Positions 1-7,168 of a DNA stretch of 18,425 nucleotides are shown in pieces; the stretch's first letter is position 1; every line of letters begins with the position of its first letter. Both the position numbers and the translations under genes were made by a program. The stretch spans positions 1 through 18,425 of the forward strand of contig CAYJRA010000017.1 of the NCBI GenBank assembly GCA_964372465.1, given 5' to 3'. The notes beneath the pieces were generated by a model. That model was not told the origin of the DNA. It worked only from the letters and a program-made list of their open reading frames with translations, and ran no database searches. This stretch comes from JAGVVZ01 sp964372465 (lineage in GTDB: Archaea; Aenigmatarchaeota; Aenigmatarchaeia; CG10238-14).

Positions 1-225
1 AGTATGAATAAGCTTTCGCACCATATTTTACTTCTGATCTTGCTAACACAGATGTTGTGCTGTCCTGAATTAATATCCCCCATGTAATTTTTATTGGATC
101 TCATAAATTAATCACTTTTTTATCCAGGGAAGCTTGATATGGTGTTCTTGAATGATCAGTATCCAAGTCCATCATTGTAAAACATAAGTAATATTAAGCA
201 AAAAAGAAAGATTTTTAAAGCCTCG
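1..225. other. Left-edge stretch with no supported gene
   Basis: I see no convincing gene here. A 28-codon plus-strand frame (4-90) and a minus-strand frame open to the window edge but broken by a TGA at 103-101 are both too short and unsupported to call. The stretch lies upstream of the promoter of the lipoprotein gene and may hold the end or start of a gene outside the window. Confidence 0.4.
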
Positions 226-237
226 TTATATTTAAAT
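226..237 (+). promoter_or_regulatory. Archaeal TATA box for the lipoprotein gene
   Basis: An AT-only box (TTATATTTAAAT) is centred about 34 nt before the GTG start at 267. With the usual archaeal spacing of 25-30 nt from TATA to transcription start, the transcript would begin near 258-262, leaving a leader of only a few bases. No SD motif is visible before the GTG. Confidence 0.5.
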
Positions 238-266
238 AGTTTACGTGGGTAACTTAATTGATATAG

Positions 267-1205
267 GTGTTGGGAATTGCGTTAAAAAATTCTATTCTTT
301 CAGGACTTTTGTCAAGCTTACTTATTATTGCATGCAATACAACTAGTTCACCTCTACCTAAGGTCACTCCAACAGATACCGCTAGACCCGCTGCAACAGC
401 AACCGCAGCATCTGTTCCACAAGCAAGCCCCACTGCATATCAGACACCTAAGCCAGTGAATGCTGGTTGCCAATTGATAACAGTAAAAGTTGGAGAACCC
501 GGGGTTAATGCAGTTTCTGATATTCTTTTTGGATACGCTAGTGATTGTTACGGTTCTACAAGAACTCAGCAAGAACTGGATGCTGCAATGAAATCCTTAC
601 ATGGGCATATAGCATCGCAACAAAGAGGTGTTAAAAACCAAGAATATCCGATAATTCACGCCAGACCAGATGGAAGTCCGTGGCCAGTTCAAGTTTGGGG
701 TTATACTGCAAGAGGTGGAGTAGAGCCTACAAAAGTTGCTGTTGCAACTTTCACTCCGACTAGAACGCCTATTCCCACAAGAGTTGCTACGCCAACAGCC
801 ACATCTATACCTCTTTATGATGTTGTTGTCAATATTATCTATTTGCTTGGATGGAAGGCCCCTAAAGAAATGGTGGGCGATGGGATAGACGGTGTTTCAT
901 TCAAGGTTAAAGGATATACTGGTAGCGGAGGATCTTGCGTAACTAAAAACGGTAATTGCACTCTTAGAGTTCCTTCTGGAAAATATACATTAGAAACAAC
1001 AATGCCGGCTATCATACCACAAGAAACATCGAAATATAAACCAGAACTGCCGACAATATTCTATCAGGGGCCAAAATATGAGTATCCCGAAACATTTTCT
1101 TTAGATAAGGCTCCGTTGGAAGTTACTGGAAATGAAAAAGTTACTTATGGGTTTAGAAATGGAACTTTCTGGTGGCCGCAACAGCAAGCATATAGAACAA
1201 CTGCA
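267..1205 (+). CDS. Surface lipoprotein, N-terminal part (runs into assembly gap)
   Basis: The reading frame has a TAG directly before the GTG at 267, so this is the earliest possible start. Residues 1-23 form a lipoprotein signal: a hydrophobic stretch ending in the lipobox-like IIAC with Cys23. Two Pro/Thr/Ala-rich linkers follow (about residues 26-65 and 160-190), typical of glycosylated extracellular spacers. The segment after the second linker (about residues 195-300) has the look of a small beta-sandwich of the carboxypeptidase-regulatory/Cna-B kind, with a G-x-S-F-K-V-K...G-K-Y-T-L-E pattern; this is a fold guess. The last readable residues include FWWP just before the 100-N gap. The sequence after the gap reads as an M23-like domain, and FxWP often precedes such domains, so I infer one gene spanning 267-1690. 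Likely acts on the cell surface; its role is unknown. Confidence 0.7.
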
Positions 1206-1305
1206 NNNNNNNNNNNNNNNNNNNNNNNNNNNNNNNNNNNNNNNNNNNNNNNNNNNNNNNNNNNNNNNNNNNNNNNNNNNNNNNNNNNNNNNNNNNNNNN
1301 NNNNN
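1206..1305. other. Assembly gap of 100 N
   Basis: Exactly 100 N, the customary placeholder for a gap of unknown length. The upstream frame ends on a complete codon at 1205 and the downstream frame has its first full codon at 1307. If both sides are one gene the true missing length must leave remainder 2 when divided by 3, so the nominal 100 cannot be right under that model. The neighbouring Pro/Thr-rich or repetitive coding sequence may have caused the break. Confidence 0.99.
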
Positions 1306-1690
1306 AACTAGATTTGGGATAGATATTGATCCAATACCAGGCGAATCTCCTATTTCCCTTGCTCCTATTCCTGGAAAAGTCTACGTATTTACTAATCCCA
1401 GTTGCGGGAATTGTGTCATTATATCTACAAAAAGAGATGGAATTCCTTTATTCGCGCAGATTTCCCATAGTTCTCAAATTTATGTAAATCCAGGTGATAT
1501 TGTTTATCCAGGCATCAGCATGATAAGTAGTCCAGGCATGAGTGGTGATGCTGGTGGTCGAGTTCACTTGGCATATTCATTAGTAATGCAACAACAAAAT
1601 CAACCCCTTGTACCTTTTAGTCTCTGGGCTGTTGCTGTATCTCCATACAACCCCTCTGGTTCATATGTAAATTTTTCTGGCAAAAAATAA
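1306..1690 (+). CDS. Degenerate M23 (LytM-like) peptidase domain, C-terminal part of the gapped lipoprotein gene
   Basis: The frame starting at 1307 is open for 127 codons to a TAA at 1688-1690 and has no start codon near its beginning, so it is a C-terminal fragment. It follows the M23 pattern: RFGIDI (family HxGxD), a G-K-V-Y strand, GNCVIIST (family GNxVxI), FAQIS (family YAHLS), then VNPGDIVYPG and GRVHLAYSL (family GPHLHFEV). The Asp of HxGxD and the second His of HxH are kept, but the first metal-ligand His is Arg (codon 1310), the first His of HxH is Arg (codon 1559), and the His of YAHLS is Gln. It is therefore probably a non-catalytic M23-fold binding domain. M23 enzymes cut peptidoglycan cross-links, which archaea normally lack. 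Alternative: an unrelated beta-rich domain, but the ordered motif match makes this less likely. Confidence 0.62.
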
Positions 1691-1696
1691 TTCGTA

Positions 1697-1703
1697 TTTT
1701 TTT
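1697..1703 (+). terminator. Oligo-T tract, possible archaeal terminator
   Basis: A run of seven T, with a second T4 run just after, lies 6 nt past the stop codon of the M23-like fragment. Archaeal RNA polymerase often terminates at oligo-T without a hairpin. Weak evidence because the whole region is AT-rich. Confidence 0.3.
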
Positions 1704-1770
1704 GTTTTCATTAGACATTTAGAAATGCGTAATTTTTTAATAATAGAATCATAATAATTATTTGATAAAA

Positions 1771-2502
1771 ATGATTTTATTTTCTAATATCAAAAGGAAA
1801 ATTTCAGAATTCATTTCTTCCGAGGAAGGAAGAGTTTCCAAAGAAACACTATTGAATGCCGGCTTATTGGCTACAGTTGCAGCTGTCGGAGCTGTTGGTA
1901 TACTAGCCAATAAGGTTTTCGCGCAAAGCCAGACAAGCATTACATATGAAAATGGGCAGATTGTGGGTACTCATACAACGGGATCGACGACAACTCTTTT
2001 GGGGTCAACTACCACTACTATTCCAGGATCCACAACCACCATTTCGGGATCAACCACTACTATTCCAGGATCCACAACCACAATTGCTTCAGGATCAACC
2101 ACTACAATTCAACCCCCCCCACCGCCAGAGGGAGAGTTAGGTCCAACAGGTCCGGAAACTGGTACTGGAACAGGTGGAACTGGAACAAATGTTATTATAA
2201 TAGAAAGACAACCAGTCTGTATTAACATAAGAGATCCAGGTACACAATTAGGAGTAACAACAGTGACTGACACATTAAGTGGCACATCTGTTACATATGG
2301 TTCTTTCGAAAGGTATATATCCAGTAGTGGTAAGATAGTCGATTATGTCGTAGATAGCAGTACTGGTATAACGTATAGAGTTGTTTCAGATTTCAATCCG
2401 GATGGTACTTTAACCAGTGTGGCGACAGTAATTACCCCAGAACAACAACAAGCAGAATTGATTGCATGGCAAACAAATCCCTCCCTCCCTTGCTCTTGGT
2501 AG
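1771..2502 (+). CDS. Secreted/anchored protein with GSTTT repeats
   Basis: A TTG lies three codons upstream, but the ATG at 1771 is the natural start (243 residues). Residues 1-25 are charged and contain an SSEEGRVSK segment. A hydrophobic helix follows (about 28-46, ending near ANKVFA), giving a signal anchor or signal peptide with a long charged N-region. Residues 71-114 are six tandem GSTTT(T)I-type units, then a Pro5 run and a Gly/Thr-rich stretch. This looks like an extracellular, probably O-glycosylated stalk. The C-terminal part (about 145-243) is a Thr/Ser-rich probable beta domain with two Cys (in QPVC and LPCSW) that could form a disulfide. No catalytic motif is seen. It lies 80 bp behind the lipoprotein gene and may share its surface role. 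I do not recognise a named family; a pilin-like class III signal (EEG|RVSKE) is possible but not canonical. Confidence 0.75.
   Translation: MILFSNIKRKISEFISSEEGRVSKETLLNAGLLATVAAVGAVGILANKVFAQSQTSITYENGQIVGTHTTGSTTTLLGSTTTTIPGSTTTISGSTTTIPGSTTTIASGSTTTIQPPPPPEGELGPTGPETGTGTGGTGTNVIIIERQPVCINIRDPGTQLGVTTVTDTLSGTSVTYGSFERYISSSGKIVDYVVDSSTGITYRVVSDFNPDGTLTSVATVITPEQQQAELIAWQTNPSLPCSW
1981..2112 (+). repeat. Six tandem 21-24 bp repeats encoding GSTTT units
   Basis: Units start at 1981, 2002, 2026, 2047, 2068 and 2092 and are 21 or 24 bp long, each beginning GGN-TCN-AC. Units 3/5 and 4/6 are near-identical at DNA level, which suggests duplication of a two-unit block. The array is followed at once by a C8 homopolymer (2113-2120). 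Copy number could vary between strains. Confidence 0.9.
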
Positions 2503-2585
2503 AGAAACGGAATTTTATCTTATTATTATATCAATTTGAAGATGTCAAAAAGTTCACTTAGATTTAAGAAATGAGATTTTCCTGA

Positions 2586-3986
2586 TTACTGATACATTAT
2601 TCCTTTTCTGAGGTCGATCACCCCTCTAGGTCCGCTATAATAGATACCACCAGGAGAAATTTCCGACATGCATGTTGAATTGGTTTTTTGGAGGACTCTG
2701 CCATTACAGGCCAAATAAAATACGTAATAATCATTCAACCCCTTGGGTACGAGTGAAGCATTCTGCAATGGAAAAACACACCTTTCCCCATTTCTGCCTT
2801 TTATTGAGTCATCTATGAGTTTCGCTGTTTCCGGATCACATTTTCTCATTAATCCCATAAAGACGGGCAGCCTCTTGGAATTTTCATATTTGAGGTTGCG
2901 AGATGTAATGCCATATTCGCACGCCATGGTATATGTGTCATTGGTTTTTACTATATGAGCGAGATTCACGAGGGAATCCTTGAACAGAATTGAACATTGT
3001 GATGATTCTGGCTGCAGTCTTGCAAGAATAGGATTCAATCTGGGATATCTCTCAGATACAGAATATGAGTCGGTCGGTAAAAACATAAAATTGTTAACAT
3101 AGGCCTGATTCTTCATTCCAGCATATCTAGCCAACCCGATTAACAATATAGAAATGACCAAAACAATGAACACTGTTCTTTTTGAAATTTTCTTTTTCGA
3201 TCTCCATTCGTAAATGATTAGTAGTGCAGACAAAGAAAGGAATAGCAACAATGCGACGGGTGAATATGATGATAAGGCTTTCCAATACAATGACGAGGGG
3301 AAATATTCTGTCAATCCTATCACCATGTTTCTGTTCATCATCAAAAGGTCTTTCTGCGCAATTAGCAATACAATAGTCATTTGCTGGGTCGTTGAAGCTT
3401 TGCGAGACATCACATCCACCAGAAATGCGCCATTTCTACCGAAAGTCAGATTAACTGGCTGGGTCCTGACTCTGTCTTTGATATCTAGGTTGGCTAATCT
3501 TGGGTCGGTGAGCGATGATATTTTAGCAAACCCGCATCCCTCAAAACCATATTGCCAGCTGTAATAGAAAACAATTAAATTTTGTTTTATGTTCTCTTCT
3601 GGGTGTTTGACGTTCATGATTTCCTTCAAATCTGAATAGTTTCCGTATTCATATACAGTCCAATAGCCCAACGGTTTTTCTTGGGACCAGTCTGCTACGA
3701 TATTTGTATATGCCGAATAATTTTTCGCTTTCTCAAGAAATTCTTCATAAGACAAAGGAATAGGCTCATTTATTTTTTCTTTAGTGATTTTTTTAAGTCC
3801 TGCAAAGCAGGCTTCGTACGGCGTTTCGAATTCACTGTCCTTAAATGTCTCATCCATAACTATTTCTTTCTGGGCAGATTTTTCCAAAGCCTTATCCTTC
3901 AGTGCCAAGGCTACACTCAAGAGAACAGAAACTATAAGAATGAGAAAAATTTTCAGAAAGTCCTTCACTGCCTCTGAAGTTTCCAT
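2586..3986 (-). CDS. Three-helix membrane protein of unknown function
   Basis: A 466-residue protein with three clear hydrophobic helices: about 9-29, 241-260 and 271-288. Residues 30-240 and 290-466 would then be large soluble parts. The second and third helices form a hairpin with a basic WRSKKKISKR loop that should be cytoplasmic, so both soluble parts probably face outside. The outer parts hold several Cys and N-glycosylation-like Asn-x-Ser/Thr sites. The ATG at 3986 has its own TATA-like box on the minus strand, so it may be transcribed separately from the A24 peptidase gene 82 bp upstream on the same strand, which is the only functional hint. I recognise no enzymatic motif and no named family. 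Confidence 0.7.
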   Translation of the reverse strand: METSEAVKDFLKIFLILIVSVLLSVALALKDKALEKSAQKEIVMDETFKDSEFETPYEACFAGLKKITKEKINEPIPLSYEEFLEKAKNYSAYTNIVADWSQEKPLGYWTVYEYGNYSDLKEIMNVKHPEENIKQNLIVFYYSWQYGFEGCGFAKISSLTDPRLANLDIKDRVRTQPVNLTFGRNGAFLVDVMSRKASTTQQMTIVLLIAQKDLLMMNRNMVIGLTEYFPSSLYWKALSSYSPVALLLFLSLSALLIIYEWRSKKKISKRTVFIVLVISILLIGLARYAGMKNQAYVNNFMFLPTDSYSVSERYPRLNPILARLQPESSQCSILFKDSLVNLAHIVKTNDTYTMACEYGITSRNLKYENSKRLPVFMGLMRKCDPETAKLIDDSIKGRNGERCVFPLQNASLVPKGLNDYYVFYLACNGRVLQKTNSTCMSEISPGGIYYSGPRGVIDLRKGIMYQ

Positions 3987-4011
3987 ATTATCTAAAAGAA
4001 TTTCTTTTTGT

Positions 4012-4024
4012 GTATATAAATAAA
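4012..4024 (-). promoter_or_regulatory. TATA-like box for the membrane protein gene at 3986
   Basis: Read on the minus strand this is TTATTTATATAC, centred about 31 nt before the ATG at 3986. It implies a start of transcription within a few bases of the start codon. Moderate confidence because of AT-richness. Confidence 0.45.
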
Positions 4025-4068
4025 TTTTATCTCGAATAGTTATTGTTATGGGTGGCGTGTTCTTCCTT

Positions 4069-5118
4069 TCAAAACAAAATTTTCAGAAGAAAAGGCAACG
4101 GGCCTTGGAAAATTAATGTTGCCAAAACGCCCGCAAATAAGAATGGTGCAAAGGCCATCGTTTGTTTTATGGCGATCGTTTGGAATGTTAGGCTCCCTTT
4201 ATTTTCCAGTTGTTTGAGCAATTCGACATCCTTTTCATGGATCACACCGTTCTCGTCGCCTATTATTGATTTTTCTCTGATGAGTGTTTTTTTGTATTTT
4301 TCGTCATCTTTAAATACATATTCAACAAGGATGCTGCCTGAATTCAAATCACTGATTGGAACGAGTTTGGTAAAGTAGATTATGCTTATATTTCTGAAAA
4401 ATGTGAATATGCCAACAGCAATAATCATGGAGTATGACAAACTCCATGCCGTTTCAAATGAAATAAAATTAATAGGATCGACAGCGAATCTAATAGCGCT
4501 GACTAATATTGAAATTCCGAGTGTTTTATTTCCTAAAAACTTTAAGAGGACAGTATATACAGGAATTGATATCACATAATACAGAAACGGGGAGCTTATT
4601 CTGATGCCGAATAATTGAAACGCCAGGCTTAACAACCACGGAAAACTCATAAAAAACAAAAGCAAATTCAATATAGAGCGTGGTTCAATTGCTTTGATGA
4701 ACGCAATTTTCTCAAAATTCCAGCTATCCCTAGTAAAAATTGTAAAAAGCAGATAAATGAACGCAATGAAAAATGTGTTAACAATAACTGTTAATCCGAG
4801 GAAATGTTGGAAATAAGTTAGTTTGTATATCGTTATGGGTATGATGGATGAGAACGCAATGAAAAGTTTAGCGTCTGCCGGATTCCAAACTTTAAGCATA
4901 TATAGCAATACACCAACAACCGTTGATATTATCAAATTCGAGGAAAATATGGTGAAGTGGTCTATAGTTGGGAAAAACAGCATATTCAAGGAGATTGCAG
5001 CAAACAAAATAATTAATACATATTTATTTCTTATCTTTCCAGATTTTATATCTTCATATGAGATTATGCCTCCGAATATAAGTATAATAGCTAACGAAAT
5101 TGTTTCAAAAATGTCCAT
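4069..5118 (-). CDS. A24-family prepilin/preflagellin-type peptidase
   Basis: An integral membrane aspartyl peptidase of the type that removes the short charged leader of archaeal pilins and archaellins. Both catalytic Asp contexts are visible: SYEDIKSGKIRN with Asp23 in the first cytoplasmic loop, and NPADAKLF with Asp82, matching the family's D-x(n)-[GA]-D-x-K pattern. Many hydrophobic helices follow up to about residue 250. At 349 residues it is longer than typical archaeal peptidases of about 230, because of an extra soluble part at about 255-325 (around VELLKQLENKG) before a final hydrophobic helix. No canonical pilin, ATPase or platform gene is seen nearby, so its substrates are encoded elsewhere or are atypical. 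Start: ATG at 5118 with a TATA-like box 28 nt upstream. Confidence 0.85.
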   Translation of the reverse strand: MDIFETISLAIILIFGGIISYEDIKSGKIRNKYVLIILFAAISLNMLFFPTIDHFTIFSSNLIISTVVGVLLYMLKVWNPADAKLFIAFSSIIPITIYKLTYFQHFLGLTVIVNTFFIAFIYLLFTIFTRDSWNFEKIAFIKAIEPRSILNLLLFFMSFPWLLSLAFQLFGIRISSPFLYYVISIPVYTVLLKFLGNKTLGISILVSAIRFAVDPINFISFETAWSLSYSMIIAVGIFTFFRNISIIYFTKLVPISDLNSGSILVEYVFKDDEKYKKTLIREKSIIGDENGVIHEKDVELLKQLENKGSLTFQTIAIKQTMAFAPFLFAGVLATLIFQGPLPFLLKILF

Positions 5119-5141
5119 AGTAACTAATTTTATTATCTTAA

Positions 5142-5155
5142 TAAATATTTAATAG
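5142..5155 (-). promoter_or_regulatory. TATA-like box in the divergent promoter region (for the A24 peptidase)
   Basis: The minus-strand sequence TATTAAATATTTA contains a palindromic TAAATATTTA core centred 28 nt before the ATG at 5118, which fits a leaderless transcript. The 44-bp gap to the divergent gene at 5163 must also hold the plus-strand promoter; TTATTATCTTA at 5129-5140 is a possible box for it. Confidence 0.4.
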
Positions 5156-5162
5156 GGTAGAA

Positions 5163-5561
5163 ATGAAACAGAGATTTTTTAGTATAATAGAAATGATAAA
5201 GAAATATTTTATTGTGATAGTCTTGATTGTAGCCCTTTCAACTGTCATATTTTACTTAATTTTGAATAATAACCAAGCACCTGTTAAAGAGAGATTGACT
5301 ATATATTCACCAGAAAACAAAACTTACAATTCAAACGTCATTTTTTTTAATGTTTCGTCTACGGAGTTGGCAGGTTCTATTTCTCATTCCTTTGACAACG
5401 GAAAGGGTATAATTGAATGCGAGAGATGCCTGGGTTATGCGTTTTCATTCCCCATGAAACAAGGAAGCCATATTTTTAGAGTATATGGTTATTTCAATGA
5501 TTCCAAAATAATTAAAAAGGAGGTTGTATTTACTATAAAGATCCCACGATCTAATACGTAA
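5163..5561 (+). CDS. Membrane-anchored Ig-like surface protein
   Basis: A 132-residue protein. A cytoplasmic tail with several basic residues (1-13) and a single helix (about 14-34) give an N-in signal anchor, then one extracellular beta-sandwich. That part begins ITIYSPENKTYNSN-like and ends with GSHIFRVYGYFNDS...EVVFTI, the usual layout of Ig-like/bacterial-Ig-type domains in archaeal surface proteins. A Cys-x-x-Cys (ECERC) sits in the middle and may bind metal or form a disulfide. It is divergent from the A24 peptidase gene and 30 bp ahead of the Cys-rich secreted protein, starting the surface-protein run. Specific role unknown. Confidence 0.7.
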   Translation: MKQRFFSIIEMIKKYFIVIVLIVALSTVIFYLILNNNQAPVKERLTIYSPENKTYNSNVIFFNVSSTELAGSISHSFDNGKGIIECERCLGYAFSFPMKQGSHIFRVYGYFNDSKIIKKEVVFTIKIPRSNT

Positions 5562-5593
5562 ACATTATTTTTAAGAAACGCGAATAATTATTG

Positions 5594-6235
5594 ATGATTA
5601 TTTCAAATATAGACAGAAATTTCAATGTATTATATTTTTTGTTAGCATTAGTTTCATTTTTCGTTGTTCAGTCAACATCCGTAGCAGCGCAATATTCGAT
5701 GGAAATATACATTTTGTACCCAAACCTATTGGTTTACAAATCGACTTGCTTTAGCTCCCAAGCGGATTTTATATGTAGACTTCCATTTGCGTGTAGCGAT
5801 GAAATCCCTCTTGGCCCGTATTTTGCCAGAGCAGTGACTAAATTATCAGGAGTCGAACTCAGCAACAGCGGCGGTTGGGTGTCCATGTTTTCATGCTCTT
5901 GTGGAGATGGAGTGATAGATGCAGGCGAACAATGCGATCTTCCGAATTGGGGAACATGCCAGCCTTATGAATCTTGTGATTTTTGTCAATGTCATGATTT
6001 TAGAAACGAAACTGGCAGCGGTAGTGTGGGAGAAGGCGGTGGTGAAGGTGGTACAGGACCTGGAGGATGCAATATTTATGATTACTGCACAGAGGCGCCG
6101 TGCATTTTTGGGAATACGGGATATAGTAATTGCTATGTTCAAGGTCCGCCGGACTATCAAGACTTTGTTAAGAATAATGTGTGTCCAGATCCGTTTGCAG
6201 TGGCTCACACATTCAGGACATGCCCGAGTGGATAA
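5594..6235 (+). CDS. Secreted cysteine-rich protein with a CGDG...GEQCD repeat
   Basis: An ATG at 5594 is preferred over the TTG one codon earlier (213 residues). A hydrophobic segment at about 12-32 ends in VAAQ, a signal-peptidase-like site. At residues 103-133 the sequence CGDGVIDAGEQCD followed by Cys-spaced residues matches the Cys-rich repeat often found in Myxococcus and in many large extracellular proteins (DUF4215-like). A Gly-rich linker (about 139-155) and a second Cys-rich part follow. The many Cys suggest a disulfide-stabilised extracellular protein. It ends 16 bp before the next gene, whose SD site lies in this gap, so they are probably co-transcribed. Function unknown; a binding or adhesion module is an inference. 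Confidence 0.75.
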   Translation: MIISNIDRNFNVLYFLLALVSFFVVQSTSVAAQYSMEIYILYPNLLVYKSTCFSSQADFICRLPFACSDEIPLGPYFARAVTKLSGVELSNSGGWVSMFSCSCGDGVIDAGEQCDLPNWGTCQPYESCDFCQCHDFRNETGSGSVGEGGGEGGTGPGGCNIYDYCTEAPCIFGNTGYSNCYVQGPPDYQDFVKNNVCPDPFAVAHTFRTCPSG

Positions 6236-6239
6236 TAAT

Positions 6240-6245
6240 GGTGAT
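6240..6245 (+). promoter_or_regulatory. Shine-Dalgarno site (GGTGAT)
   Basis: GGTGAT six bases before the ATG at 6252 matches the archaeal anti-SD. It supports this start and operon-internal translation. Confidence 0.6.
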
Positions 6246-6251
6246 TAACAA

Positions 6252-6719
6252 ATGAAAAAAATAATTCTCTTGGCATTGATTTTATTCATTCCTGTCGTTT
6301 TTGCTTCAGAATCTCAGATAATATTAAATCATTACGGATTCGGAAAAGCAGGAAACGAAGTTTTGTTCACAGTCCATAATATCGGCAATACCACACTGAC
6401 AAATATATCAATTTTCGTTGACAGCAAATTATACACTTACTTTGAAGGCAAAATAACCCCGAAAAACGGCTTGCCATTCTCTATTACTTTAGCTCCCGGC
6501 GATCATCTCATAGAGGCTAGGGCAGATGATGCATATTCCTCCGTTAACTTCACATCCAGAACAATACCACTGAATGTGGAAATTACCCCAGAACCCAAAG
6601 AATCTCCCAAAGGCTTTCTATCCATATTCAGCCAGATAGTTTTGATTGTTGCGATATTGACAATATTTTCAATAGTCTTTTATGTGGTTAAATCAAGAAA
6701 ACCCAAGTTGGAAACGTAA
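6252..6719 (+). CDS. Exported CARDB-like protein with C-terminal membrane anchor
   Basis: 155 residues. A signal peptide (about 1-18, ending VFA|S), one beta-rich domain (about 20-110) and a C-terminal helix (about 127-146) followed by a basic tail KSRKPK. The domain reads like a CARDB/APHP-type extracellular fold: VLFTVHNIGNTTLTNISIFVD early on and FSITLAPGDHLIEARAD later. Such domains occur in archaeal surface proteins. Orientation: domain outside, tail inside. The gene sits behind the Cys-rich protein with a good SD site. No catalytic residues are seen. Confidence 0.75.
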   Translation: MKKIILLALILFIPVVFASESQIILNHYGFGKAGNEVLFTVHNIGNTTLTNISIFVDSKLYTYFEGKITPKNGLPFSITLAPGDHLIEARADDAYSSVNFTSRTIPLNVEITPEPKESPKGFLSIFSQIVLIVAILTIFSIVFYVVKSRKPKLET

Positions 6720-6768
6720 TTTTTATTCTAAACAAAAGCATTAACATTGAAAATTTCATATTTTTATT

Positions 6769-7164
6769 ATGAAAAAACATTTGGGAGCGAGGATTTTCCT
6801 TGTCATCCCCTTATTGACAATATTTTATATTATATTATCTCTGGGCAGCCGGGAAACAGTGAATATTATCTACTTTTATAATTCCAAGTGCATAGTGCAT
6901 GTACAGGCGGATAGCGTTGTTTCAGAAGCAGAAGAAAGGTTTGGAAGGAGAATCAACGTAACCAGAATATTTGCCAGCGGATTTCAAGGTGATCCGGAGG
7001 ATTCTCCAGAAGTGAAAGATCTGAGAGAAAGGTATAATGCGGTAGGCGTGCCTGTGATAATAATAGGAAATGAAGAATACAAAAAAAGTTATGATTTTGG
7101 AAACTTCAGGATGGAAATCTGCAAGCAATTTAAGATAAAGCCGATAGAGTGTATGATTGGGTGA
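6769..7164 (+). CDS. Membrane-anchored thioredoxin-like protein with a single active-site Cys
   Basis: 131 residues. An N-terminal helix (about 8-26) is followed by a thioredoxin-like domain: a strand NIIYFYNSKC with Cys41, a helix, a strand INVTRIF, and GVPVIIIGN with the cis-Pro at Pro95. In the usual CxxC position it has CIVH (Cys41-Ile-Val-His44), so the resolving Cys is missing. Cys118 and Cys128 near the C-terminus might replace it or form their own disulfide. It could be a monothiol oxidoreductase, an isomerase or a redox-inactive binder. Its place between Cys-rich secreted proteins (5594 and 7979) makes a role in disulfide handling of those proteins an attractive inference. Confidence 0.72.
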   Translation: MKKHLGARIFLVIPLLTIFYIILSLGSRETVNIIYFYNSKCIVHVQADSVVSEAEERFGRRINVTRIFASGFQGDPEDSPEVKDLRERYNAVGVPVIIIGNEEYKKSYDFGNFRMEICKQFKIKPIECMIG

Positions 7165-7168
7165 AGCA

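Noticed and set aside
4..90. 28-codon plus-strand frame with a signal-peptide-like Leu-rich run
   Set aside because: Too short, no start signal visible and no coupling to a neighbour.
1..175. Minus-strand frame starting at ATG 175 or 172, open to the left edge except for one TGA at 103-101
   Set aside because: It could be a pseudogene or a selenocysteine-type readthrough, but it is only about 57 codons in view, has no clear family likeness and no visible SECIS-like structure; chance is likelier.
1981..2112. Repeat array as a CRISPR
   Set aside because: The repeats are contiguous, in-frame and code for GSTTT; there are no spacers.
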